A model generated the notes under the pieces. That model did not search any database, was not told the origin of the DNA, and worked only from the letters and a program-made list of their open reading frames with translations. From JAVBNH01 sp031551635 (GTDB lineage: Bacteria > Bacillota > Clostridia > Oscillospirales > Acutalibacteraceae), in NCBI GenBank assembly GCA_031551635.1, contig JAVBNH010000021.1, positions 34,588 through 98,587 of the forward strand: DNA of 64,000 nt, in the 5' to 3' direction. The position numbers and the translations under genes were made by a program. Shown in pieces: positions 17,553-26,300 of this stretch; the first letter of the stretch is position 1; each line of letters begins with the position of its first letter.

Positions 17553-18664
17553 GAGCGACAAATGTACTCGGAATCATATATTCAAACGGCTATGACGACA
17601 GCCTGAAAGAGCTTACAGCCCTGAGAACTATGGGCTCGGTGCCCTTCTGCGGGCGTTACAGGCTTATTGATTTTGTACTCTCGAACATGGTGAACTGCGG
17701 CATGACAAAGGTCGGGGTTATTACAAACGCGAATTATAATTCTCTGATGGACCACATCGGCTCAGGGCGCCCGTGGGATTTGTCGAGAAAACGCGATGGG
17801 CTTTTTCTGTTGCCGCCTTTCTATTCAAATGACGTGGGAAAATTCAACAACCGCCTAAATTCGCTGATTGGCATGCGCGGTTTTATCGCGGCTTCAAAAC
17901 AGGAATATGTTATACTGTCCGACTGCAATGTTGTGTGCAATATGGACTATGAGAAGCTTTTTGAAACACATGAAAAAAACGGCGCTGACATAACTGTATG
18001 CTACAGTGAGGGTGCAGTGCCTTCACTTGAGAACCTCCTCACCTTCGATATTAATGCAAATTCAAAGATACTGAAGGCAAAAACCGCACCCGCGGACGGC
18101 AGTAAGGGCTGCTATTCTTTAAATATCTTTGTGATGCGCAAATCTCTTCTCGAGGGGCTTCTGAATGAAGCTGTCAGCCTTAATTACAGCTCCTTTGAGA
18201 AGGAAATGATTCAGAATAATATAGAGCGGCTGAATGTTTTCGGCTATAAGAGTGAGGGCTTTTGCCGAACGATTGACTCGTTAAAAAGCTATTATGAAAT
18301 CAGCATGGAGCTCCTCAATGTTTACTTCCAGCGCGATTTATTCTGCGCCGCCCGACCAATTTTCACAAAGACAAAGGACGATGTTCCGGCAATTTACGGG
18401 CTTGACAGCAAGGTGAAAAATTCGCTTATAGCGGACGGCTGCCTTATAGAGGGCAGTGTCGAGAACTGTATATTATTCAGAGGCGCGAAGGTCTCTCGCG
18501 GAGCTATCGTCAAGAACTCCATAATTATGCAGGGTGCTTTTATCGGCGATGAAGCGATGCTGAACTGCATAATCGCGGACAAAAATGTGACTGTTAAACC
18601 TCACAAAACATTAATGGGAGATAAGAATTACCCGTTTTATATTGCGAAAGGTTTAGTTATATAA
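17549..18664 (+). CDS. glgD: GlgD subunit of glucose-1-phosphate adenylyltransferase
   Basis: 371 aa paralogue of GlgC that lacks the catalytic GGxGSRL loop (it reads GIIYSNGYDDSLKELT instead) but keeps PFCGRYRLIDFVLSN and the C-terminal hexapeptide helix. In Firmicutes it is a regulatory or stimulatory partner of GlgC with little activity alone. Coupled to glgC by a 4-base overlap with GGGAGG upstream. Confidence 0.94.
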   Translation: MRATNVLGIIYSNGYDDSLKELTALRTMGSVPFCGRYRLIDFVLSNMVNCGMTKVGVITNANYNSLMDHIGSGRPWDLSRKRDGLFLLPPFYSNDVGKFNNRLNSLIGMRGFIAASKQEYVILSDCNVVCNMDYEKLFETHEKNGADITVCYSEGAVPSLENLLTFDINANSKILKAKTAPADGSKGCYSLNIFVMRKSLLEGLLNEAVSLNYSSFEKEMIQNNIERLNVFGYKSEGFCRTIDSLKSYYEISMELLNVYFQRDLFCAARPIFTKTKDDVPAIYGLDSKVKNSLIADGCLIEGSVENCILFRGAKVSRGAIVKNSIIMQGAFIGDEAMLNCIIADKNVTVKPHKTLMGDKNYPFYIAKGLVI

Positions 18665-18686
18665 TTAAAGAAGGATGAGTTATATT

Positions 18687-20108
18687 ATGAAGGTTTTATA
18701 TGCTGTCAGCGAAGCGCGTCCTTTTATCGCCAGCGGCGGGCTTGCCGATGTCGCAGGTTCTCTGCCTCAGGCACTCCGGAAAAGGCTTATCGGCTGCCGG
18801 GTTGTTCTGCCGCTTTATGATGCGATACCCGAGGAGCTTAAAAGCAGCCTGACATTTATTACACATATCTCTGTGCCTGTCGCATGGCGCAGGCAGTATT
18901 GCGGCATTTTTGAGGGCAGGCATGAGGGCGTTATCTACTATCTTCTAGACAATCAATATTATTTCAAACGCGAGCAGATTTACGGGCATTACGACGATGC
19001 GGAGAGGTTTGCGTTTTTTTCGAGAGCTGTGCTTGAGATAATACCTTATATTGATTTCAAGCCCGATATAATTCATTGCAACGACTGGCAAACCGCGCTG
19101 ATTCCGGTGTATTATACCGCACTGTACGCACAAAGCGAGGGCTACGAGAACATTAAAACAATTCTCACCATCCATAATATTCAATATCAGGGAATTTATG
19201 GCAGGGAGATACTTGCCGATGTGCTCGGCATTCCAGACAGCGCCGCCTCGCTGCTCGAATACGACGGCTGCATCAACCTCATGAAGGGCGGCATTGAGTG
19301 CGCGAATAAGCTTCTGACCGTCAGCCCGACCTATGCCAAGGAGATTCTAGACCCATGGTATTCACACGGGCTTGATTCCATACTGCGGGAGCGCGAGTGG
19401 AAGCTACAGGGTATTCTCAACGGTATAAGCGACACCTTCTATAACCCTGAGACTGACCCGAATATTGATTTTAATTACTCTGCGGATGATTTTGGCGATA
19501 AGGTTAAAAACAAGCTAGCTTTTCAGAAAAACAACGCTCTCACTCAAAACACTGAGGTGCCGCTTATAGGCATCGCGAGCCGCCTTGTCGCACAGAAGGG
19601 CATCGACCTTATAACTGCGACCTTCGACGAGCTAATGGATACAACTGATGTACAGTTTGCGGTAATAGGTTCCGGAGCTTTCCAATACGAGATGTTTTTT
19701 AAAGAAAAAGCTGAAAAATATCCCGGACGCTGCTATTACTATCAAGGTTTTTCGCTTAAAATCGCCCAGCAGATATATGCCTCGAGCGATATTTTCCTAA
19801 TGCCTTCAAAGAGCGAGCCCTGCGGTCTGTCGCAGATGATTTCCCTGCGTTACGGCTCGATTCCCATTGTGCGTGAAACCGGCGGGCTGAAGGATTCGAT
19901 AAAGGACAGCGGCGACGGCGCGGGCAATGGCTTCTCCTTCTCTTTATATAGCGCGCATGATATGCTTCATACTATCCGGCGTGCACTAGAGGGCTACTCA
20001 GACCGTAAAGGCTGGGAAGAACTCGTAAAGCGTGCGATGAGCTGTGATTTCAGCTGGAAAATTTCAGCAAATGAGCACATAAAAGTTTACAAATCCTTAA
20101 TAGATTAG
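18687..20108 (+). CDS. glgA: Glycogen synthase (ADP-glucose type, GT5)
   Basis: Transfers glucose from ADP-glucose to the growing alpha-1,4 chain. About 473 aa, two-domain GT-B fold. SGGLADV (16-22) is the ADP-glucose-binding loop; ILTIHNIQYQG, the KGGIECANKLLTVSPTYA segment and the C-terminal SKSEPCGLSQM with E...GLS motif are intact. I use ATG 18687 (MKVLYAVSEARPF), which matches family N-termini and has AAGGA eleven bases upstream; the ATG at 18675 sits on that SD. Last gene of the glg operon. Confidence 0.96.
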   Translation: MKVLYAVSEARPFIASGGLADVAGSLPQALRKRLIGCRVVLPLYDAIPEELKSSLTFITHISVPVAWRRQYCGIFEGRHEGVIYYLLDNQYYFKREQIYGHYDDAERFAFFSRAVLEIIPYIDFKPDIIHCNDWQTALIPVYYTALYAQSEGYENIKTILTIHNIQYQGIYGREILADVLGIPDSAASLLEYDGCINLMKGGIECANKLLTVSPTYAKEILDPWYSHGLDSILREREWKLQGILNGISDTFYNPETDPNIDFNYSADDFGDKVKNKLAFQKNNALTQNTEVPLIGIASRLVAQKGIDLITATFDELMDTTDVQFAVIGSGAFQYEMFFKEKAEKYPGRCYYYQGFSLKIAQQIYASSDIFLMPSKSEPCGLSQMISLRYGSIPIVRETGGLKDSIKDSGDGAGNGFSFSLYSAHDMLHTIRRALEGYSDRKGWEELVKRAMSCDFSWKISANEHIKVYKSLID

Positions 20109-20160
20109 CTTTAAAATAAATATATTCTCTATAAATAAAAGGAAAGGAAATGATATATTA

Positions 20161-21027
20161 ATGGCAAATTTTTTACTTTCAGCATTCGCTGACGAGGCAG
20201 GCAAGGACCTCGAAACACAGATTAAAGCGCTCAAGGCAAATAAACTCACACATATCGAACCGCGCGGGCTTGACTACGGCAACATTTCGACTTATTCTCC
20301 CGAGCAGGCGAAGGAGCTTAAAAAAATTCTTGACGACAACGGCATAGGTGTCTCCTCTGTTGGTTCACCTGTCGGTAAAGTCGCGATTGACTGTGACGAT
20401 GAGGACATGGAGGAGCATTTCGAGATGTTCAAAAACTGTGTCGAGGTCGCGAATATTCTTGACACAAAGAGAATCCGTATGTTCAGCTTCTTTATAGAGG
20501 ACGAAAAGTACGCCGAAAACAAAAACAAGGTTTTCGAACTGCTTGATAAAATGGCGGATTATTCCCTTAAAAACGGAGTTTACTGCTGCCACGAGAACGA
20601 GAAGGACATATACGGCGATAATGACGAACGTTGCCTGGAGATTCTTTCGACATTCAAGGACAGAATTCTCGGCATATTTGACCCCTCAAACTTTATACAG
20701 TGCGGTGTTGAGATTTTGCCCGCCTATGACAAGCTCGAGGAATACATAGATTATTTCCATGTCAAGGACTGCCGTTTCTCGGACGGTAAGGTTGTTCCTG
20801 CCGGTCAGGGTGACGGGCATCTACTTGAAATACTCAGCCGTTTCAGTAAAAAAGACGGCGACCGCTTCCTGACACTTGAGCCGCATCTGAGCGTTTTCAA
20901 GGGGCTTGAGGGGCTTGAGAAGGATAATCAGACAGCTGCGAAAATGAATCAGTTCCAATACGCCTCAAAGTGGGATGCCTTCACTGCCGCGTCAAACGCT
21001 CTGCACGATGTGCTGTCAAAAATATAA
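20161..21027 (+). CDS. Sugar phosphate isomerase/epimerase-like TIM barrel
   Basis: 288 aa xylose-isomerase-like (AP_endonuc_2 clan) barrel. Putative metal and substrate residues: CHENEKDIYGD (Glu, His), IFDPSNF (Asp), FHVKDC (His-x-x-Asp), GQGDG and the C-terminal TLEPHL (Glu). Ribosome site GGAAAGGAAA. Cytoplasmic. It is 22 bases upstream of an SDR related to fructuronate reductase, so a role in hexuronate or similar sugar-acid catabolism is inferred; the exact substrate cannot be told from sequence. Confidence 0.85.
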   Translation: MANFLLSAFADEAGKDLETQIKALKANKLTHIEPRGLDYGNISTYSPEQAKELKKILDDNGIGVSSVGSPVGKVAIDCDDEDMEEHFEMFKNCVEVANILDTKRIRMFSFFIEDEKYAENKNKVFELLDKMADYSLKNGVYCCHENEKDIYGDNDERCLEILSTFKDRILGIFDPSNFIQCGVEILPAYDKLEEYIDYFHVKDCRFSDGKVVPAGQGDGHLLEILSRFSKKDGDRFLTLEPHLSVFKGLEGLEKDNQTAAKMNQFQYASKWDAFTAASNALHDVLSKI

Positions 21028-21049
21028 ACCAATCAGGAGGGAAAATATA

Positions 21050-21901
21050 ATGTTTACTCATGAATCGTTAAAAGGGCGCGTCGCAGTTGTAACAGGCGGC
21101 GGCGGTGTTTTGTGCAAAGGCTTTTCGAAGGATCTCGCGGCTCAGGGCATGAAGGTCGCGGTGCTTGACCTCAACCTTGAGGCTGCTCAGGCAGTTGCTG
21201 ACGAAATAAACGCAGACGGCGGAATAGCTCTCGCGGTGGGTTGCAATGTGCTTGAAATGGACAGCCTGCAGGCGGCGAGAACCCTTGTCAACGAAAAGCT
21301 TGGTAAATGTGACCTGCTCCTCAACGGCGCGGGTGGAAACAGCCCTAAGGGCACAACCTCAAATGAGGTCATGAAGCTTGCTGACCTTGAAAATAAGGAC
21401 GAGGCTTTCAAAACCTTTTTTGACCTTGACCCTGCGGGAATCCAGTTTGTTTTTAACCTGAATTTCCTCGGCACTCTGCTTACAACTCAGTGCTTCGCTG
21501 TCGATATGGTCGGCAATGACAAGGCTACAATCATCAATGTTTCATCGATGAATTCCTATCGCCCTCTGACAAAAATCCCCGCTTATTCCGCCGCGAAAGC
21601 AGCTGTATCAAATTTCACTCAGTGGATGGCGGTACATTTTGCCGATGTCGGCATCAGGGTCAATGCCATTGCCCCCGGATTTTTTTCAACAAACCAGAAC
21701 AAAGCCTTGCTTTATAACCCCGATGGCTCACTGACCGCGCGAAGCAATAAAATTCTCACCCATACTCCAATCGGCAGATTCGGTGTTCCGGAGGATTTAA
21801 CAGGTGCTCTGCTTTTCCTCAGTGACGAGGCGTATTCCGGCTTTGTAACCGGTGTTATTCTTCCTGTTGACGGCGGATTTGCGGCATATTCAGGTGTTTG
21901 A
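21050..21901 (+). CDS. SDR oxidoreductase, fructuronate reductase-like
   Basis: 283 aa short-chain dehydrogenase. Cofactor loop VTGGGGVLCKGF (about 14-25; unusual G-G-G-G-V-L), LLNGAGGNSPKG, catalytic Ser in NVSSMNSY and Tyr/Lys in YSAAKAA. The long insert around ADLENKDEAFKTFFDLD and the overall layout resemble the Bacillus YjmF/UxuB-type D-mannonate oxidoreductases. Start ATG 21050 with AGGAGGG eight bases upstream. Probably co-transcribed with the preceding isomerase. Confidence 0.88.
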   Translation: MFTHESLKGRVAVVTGGGGVLCKGFSKDLAAQGMKVAVLDLNLEAAQAVADEINADGGIALAVGCNVLEMDSLQAARTLVNEKLGKCDLLLNGAGGNSPKGTTSNEVMKLADLENKDEAFKTFFDLDPAGIQFVFNLNFLGTLLTTQCFAVDMVGNDKATIINVSSMNSYRPLTKIPAYSAAKAAVSNFTQWMAVHFADVGIRVNAIAPGFFSTNQNKALLYNPDGSLTARSNKILTHTPIGRFGVPEDLTGALLFLSDEAYSGFVTGVILPVDGGFAAYSGV

Positions 21902-22047
21902 TGACGGATAAAGCAAAATACATACAGCAAATTATTAATCTTCCGTACAATAGCAAACAAATTATGTAAATTTGCACAAATTGTGTGTTTAAAATTTGTT
22001 ATATTCGTGATTAATCTATTAAACATCAATTATTTATGTAAAAAGTA

Positions 22048-22076
22048 TTGAAAATCAATATTAAAAATGCTATACT
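22048..22076 (+). promoter_or_regulatory. Promoter of micropeptide genes A and B
   Basis: TTGAAA (22048-22053), 17-base spacer, TATACT (22071-22076), about 45 bases before the SD of gene A. Confidence 0.65.
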
Positions 22077-22127
22077 CGTTTTGAACAATAGCCTGAAAGG
22101 CAATATGAAAGTGAGGTGCAGCTATTC

Positions 22128-22280
22128 ATGCCGACAGAATCTATGCAGGCCATATTAGACGCAATTAGGAGTATCTTAAAAAAATTCTTTGAGCTTCTTG
22201 AGCTTGTTGGAATTAAAATCGATATCGATGGGTTGTTTGATTTAGATGACGATACAACCGACACAAGTTCTACTTCCTGA
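22128..22280 (+). CDS. Amphipathic micropeptide A (50 aa)
   Basis: 50 codons with ribosome site GTGAGGTG. Residues 6-26 (MQAILDAIRSILKKFFELLE) form a predicted amphipathic helix, then VGIKIDIDGLFDL and an acidic Asp/Thr/Ser tail. It is a clear paralogue of the next gene: both have a helix, a LGI/VGI-(K/E)-ID-(I/V) step, an MFD/LFD motif, and an acidic end. No signal peptide or Cys. The helix resembles the C-terminal tails of the large secreted proteins nearby. Function unknown. Confidence 0.72.
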   Translation: MPTESMQAILDAIRSILKKFFELLELVGIKIDIDGLFDLDDDTTDTSSTS

Positions 22281-22328
22281 CAAAAATTTTATGTATTCTG
22301 AGTTAATTCTATTAGAGAGGTGTAATTA

Positions 22329-22475
22329 ATGAACGTTGATAAAACAATTGACGCAATAATTGACTTTATTGAAAAAATACTTGTCAAAATTGCTGAAGCC
22401 CTCGCAGCACTGGGCATCGAAATTGATGTTTATAAGATGTTTGACATTAAAAAGCCGGATGACTCAACATTATAA
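22329..22475 (+). CDS. Amphipathic micropeptide B (48 aa)
   Basis: 48 codons, ATG 22329 with AGAGAGGTG upstream, 48 bases after gene A and followed by a perfect terminator. Sequence: helix KTIDAIIDFIEKILVKIAEA, then LGIEIDVYKMFDI and the acidic end KKPDDSTL. Aligns end to end with gene A despite low identity, so the pair arose by duplication and both are under coding constraint. Function unknown. Confidence 0.72.
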   Translation: MNVDKTIDAIIDFIEKILVKIAEALAALGIEIDVYKMFDIKKPDDSTL

Positions 22476-22502
22476 TCCCGGTGACTTTTGTTTGATTAAA
22501 TG

Positions 22503-22530
22503 CCGCTGAATAAAATCAGCGGTTTTTTTT
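22503..22530 (+). terminator. Terminator of the micropeptide A/B transcript
   Basis: CCGCTGA-ATAAAA-TCAGCGG followed by eight T. Confidence 0.92.
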
Positions 22531-22628
22531 GGATTAATTATCTTTATAATTTTTGTTAAACATAAAAATTGTAATTATCATATATCTTTGCGTTTTTTAT
22601 AAATTTTTATTAAATTATTTGAAAAAGC

Positions 22629-22657
22629 TTGCAAACTCAGGCTTTTCGTGATACTAT
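22629..22657 (+). promoter_or_regulatory. Promoter of micropeptide gene C
   Basis: TTGCAA (22629-22634), 17-base spacer, TACTAT (22652-22657). The -35 region TTGCAAAC is identical to that of gene D. Confidence 0.55.
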
Positions 22658-22745
22658 GTCATTGTATCTACTTTCATAATCAAATTAATTGATTCTTATT
22701 TATATTTTGTGAAAAACAGTTTTTATTCCCGACACGGAGGTGTTG

Positions 22746-22856
22746 ATGTTGGATAAATTTCAAGAATTCTGGGGGAAATTCAGAGAATTCTGGGAAAGAT
22801 TTGTTATGGTTTTCAAACAAATACTGGCATTATTTGGGTATGGATTACCTATTTAA
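22746..22856 (+). CDS. Amphipathic micropeptide C (36 aa)
   Basis: 36 codons, ATG 22746 with CGGAGGTG just upstream, its own promoter and its own terminator. Sequence starts MLDKFQEFWGKFREFWERF and ends KQILALFGYGLPI: aromatic residues on one face of a helix with alternating charges on the other. The FWER/FWEK step, FK(K/Q) and the GLP/KLP end resemble the tail of the 426-aa protein P1. No signal peptide. Could be a membrane-active or helix-pairing peptide; not recognised. Confidence 0.68.
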   Translation: MLDKFQEFWGKFREFWERFVMVFKQILALFGYGLPI

Positions 22857-22882
22857 AAATGCCAGCTTAGCTTGTTTTATCC

Positions 22883-22905
22883 GCCGGTTTTTAACCGGCT
22901 TTTTT
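22883..22905 (+). terminator. Terminator of micropeptide gene C
   Basis: GCCGGTT-TTT-AACCGGC followed by six T. Confidence 0.92.
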
Positions 22906-22940
22906 ATTTGTGTTTAAATGTAAAAAATTTATTAAAAATA

Positions 22941-22969
22941 TTGCAAACACGTCCTATTTGTGTTAATAT
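22941..22969 (+). promoter_or_regulatory. Promoter of micropeptide gene D
   Basis: TTGCAA (22941-22946), 17-base spacer, TAATAT (22964-22969). Confidence 0.6.
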
Positions 22970-23005
22970 GTAATTAGTATCACTATATCGAAAGGAGCGA
23001 AAATT

Positions 23006-23137
23006 ATGCCGAGTTTAAACGGACTTATGAATTACATATCCTATTTTATGGATTTGATTGAGTCATTTATCAGAAAAATCGCATTTTATATGGATATCGA
23101 ATACCCCGTTCCGACCACACCAGCTGAAGAAGAATAA
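23006..23137 (+). CDS. Amphipathic micropeptide D (43 aa)
   Basis: 43 codons, ATG 23006 with AAAGGAG nine bases upstream. Helix LMNYISYFMDLIESFIRKIA, then FYMDIEYPVP and an acidic TTPAEEE end. The helix-(M/G)(D/I)-IE/ID-Y-V and acid-tail plan matches genes A and B. Own promoter; a long hairpin terminator follows. Function unknown. Confidence 0.7.
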   Translation: MPSLNGLMNYISYFMDLIESFIRKIAFYMDIEYPVPTTPAEEE

Positions 23138-23172
23138 AACTACTCATCTCATGATAAAAATCACGCATGTGT

Positions 23173-23227
23173 AAAAAATCAGAACCGGTTAAATATTAGT
23201 CTTATATTTAACCGGTTCTGATTTTTT
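23173..23227. terminator. Long bidirectional terminator hairpin
   Basis: About 23-bp perfect stem (AAAAATCAGAACCGG...CCGGTTCTGATTTTT) with a 7-base loop and T-run on the plus strand. It separates micropeptide D from the convergent P2 gene. Confidence 0.9.
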
Positions 23228-23241
23228 TGTCTGAATATAAA

Positions 23242-23307
23242 GCGGCGCCTGTACTTTTACTCTGATAACCATTTCAGATGGCTATTGGTTTCATGTACAG
23301 GCGCCGC
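23242..23307 (-). terminator. 3-prime hairpin of P2 (GGCGCCTGTAC stem)
   Basis: GCGGCGCCTGTAC and its exact complement GTACAGGCGCCGC enclose 40 bases, 32 bases after the P2 stop codon. The same GGCGCCTGT stem recurs behind P3 (27385-27439). Confidence 0.7.
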
Positions 23308-23338
23308 CGTTTGGTTTATGCTAAATTATACAAGTCGA

Positions 23339-26300
23339 TTATGCGATACCGAAGAGAGACTTAATCATCTTAATGAAGTTTGTGATCATTAAAATCAACC
23401 ATTCGATTAACGAGAAAGACTTGTTTTCCTTAACGGTGATTGTGGCGGTCGCAAATACATCGGAGTTTTCGATTTGAGCGGTGATTGTGACCTTGCCTTC
23501 CTTAACCGCGGTAACCAGTCCGTTTTCGTCGACTGTCGCAATAGTCGGGTCGCTGGAGGACCAGAGAATCTTGTAACCCGGCTCGACATTTTTAACAGTC
23601 GCAACGATAGTAACTCTGCCTCTTGTGTCAATCTGGAAAGCGGAAGGAGTAAGCTTCAGTTCGCCCTTAATCTTTACAGGGATAACAACTGTTTCAGCTT
23701 CACCGCAGACATTACAGATGCGTGTCTTGAGACCTGTTGCGGTATAGGTAGCTTCAACAGTAATTGTCCAATCGCTCCAGTCGTGGGCAATTTTTGCGAT
23801 TACTGTGCCGCTTAACTTCTTAACATTACAGCCATCGCAGTAAACATCGCCGGAGAAGCCTGTGCTTGTGCATGTCGCGGCAAGATAACCGACAAGGTGT
23901 GTCCCGTTTGCGCCGTGGTTAGCAGGGTTAAATTCGCCGTATTCGTTTCCGCAGCTTGTGCAGACCGCATATGCGTTACAATAGGCAGTTCCGCCGGTGT
24001 GTGCAATCTTAGCGATAGGCTCAGAAACAACATTCTGTGTAGAACAGGTTGCGCAGTGAGAGCCTTCAGTGTTGCCTTCAGCGGTGCATGTAGCAGCAAC
24101 AGCGTTTACATCGACAACCTTGGTGTGTGCAAGCTGAGCGATAGGCTCAGAAGCAATATTCTGAGTTGAGCAGGTAGAGCAGTGAGAGCCTTCTGTATTA
24201 CCAGCGGCAAGACATGTAGCGGCAACAGCTTCTACATCGACAACCTTGGTATGAGCAAGCTTATCTATGATTGTCTGTGGAGAACCGGGCTCAAGTATAC
24301 CGCATACGCACTTGAAAGTTTTGTAACCTGTAGCGGTACATGAAGCTGGTACAAGAGTATTCACTACATCGTAGACGTGATCGACATGCTCAAATTCTGC
24401 TTCAATTGTGAAGTCTCTGCAGGTCTTGTTAGCAGGAATAGTATAGGTATAGTTATTACCAGCGTTAAGCTCTATCCATGTATTTACATGTTTAAAAGCA
24501 TTGTAAATGCCGTTGTCGGGATCGTTAAAGTCACCGGCAGTTACATATTTTACCCATGCGGACTTAACAATATAGCCTTCATCGGGAGTTACCGTAAATG
24601 TCTGCTCTGGCATATCACAATAATTCAGAGCGGTATTTCCGGAGATTGAGCCGCCGACATCACCGATGATTGTCTTTGTGACAGTGAAGGTTTCGGCAAG
24701 TAAATTAATCATCATTGTGTTAAACTTACCGTAGTACATCGCTGCCTGTTCCTGATTCTGAGTCGGTAACAGGGTTTTTTCTTTATAGAGAATCAAAGCG
24801 TTTTGTTCATTGCTTGGCGTTGATATGGTTTTTGCCGGATCCATAATATAGAAGCCGGAACCCATGTCATTGTCATCAAAGTATTTTTGACTGACACTGC
24901 CGATAAATGTAACAAGTTTTGCAGAGAGGTCTCTGGCGGCGGTGAAGTTATCGCGGGGTGCCGCAAACTGAACATATGTGTCGAAGTCGTGTTCTGCATA
25001 CAAGCCGATAGCTTTACCATGGCAGTTGTAGTCATCAAGCCTGTTATCATACTCATATGCGCCGATGTCTATCATTGTGTCTATAGGATTAAGTGCAGTA
25101 GTCCACCATGCAGTGGCTGCAGGGTCTGCAAAACCGCCGGAAGGACGGGGAACATCGCGGGAGTCAACAGACGGTATGCCGGTGTACGCTCCTGCGGGGA
25201 TTTTATTGGCTGCCGCGCTGTTTTCAGCTATTTTAATACCCTGAGCCACGCTGCCGATATTAGCGAGTGCAGGGGAAGCCGTGCCGAAGATGTCGTTTGC
25301 GGTGTAGCCGGGTGTGTAGCCGACAATATTCCAGCCGTTAGCGGCGGAGGGAGCCTGATCAGGTATAGTATAAAGGTTTGAAGGCGTACCTGCGACATTG
25401 TTTCCGGCAATTATTGAGCCGAAAATTTCAACACCCGGAGTAGCGTCAAGTCCCGCGAGGGCAGCGCCCGCATTTGCGGTGTTATTAAGTATGGTGCAGT
25501 TATAATACTTGACCGATCTGGTTCCGGCAATTTGGTTTATCATTTCATTAGTGCCGCACTTATTGCCAATGAAAGTCGTATTCTTAAAAGTAGTAGTGTT
25601 ATTAACATTTGCAATACTGTATATATTTGCTTCATTGTTCGCGAACAGACAGTTGTTAACATTTAAAACTGCAGTAGGGTTAGTGTAAATTGCACCGGCT
25701 ACAGCATTCGTTTTGTTGTTAATAATAGAACAATTATTCAAATTTAGTGTTGAGTTATGAACCTGGAACACAGGTGCCCAGTCTTCTGAGAATAAGTCCT
25801 TAAAAACACAATTATTAATTGTGCCGACTGCTCCTTCATTGAAGAGGATTCCGCCGTTTCTCTGTCCCGCAGCTACTGTGACGGCAGGATTTCCTTTGAA
25901 TGTAATGTTATTGATAGTTAAACTCTTTGAAACGCCAAGGACATAACCGGTAATATTTGATGTTAATGTCAGCATATCAACACCGGGACCGTTAATCTCC
26001 ATTTTCTTGATAACGCCCAGATTGGGAAGATTTACTGTCGCTGGTTCTGTGAGATTGATGTTTATTCGTCCACAGCAATGCTCATTGTCGAAGTTGACTG
26101 CATTAATAAATCCGGGTAAATTTTCGACATTGCTGTTATCAACGTCAATAATTTGAACGGTTGCCTCGCTATGAGTTTTCTGCGGTACGACCTCGTCAGC
26201 GCCAAGTCTTTCTCCGCATTTTGTACAGGAAGGATATTTGATACCGCTGGATTCGCAGGAAGCATAAGGTGTGGTGTAGGTATAGCCGCCGGGGGTATGG

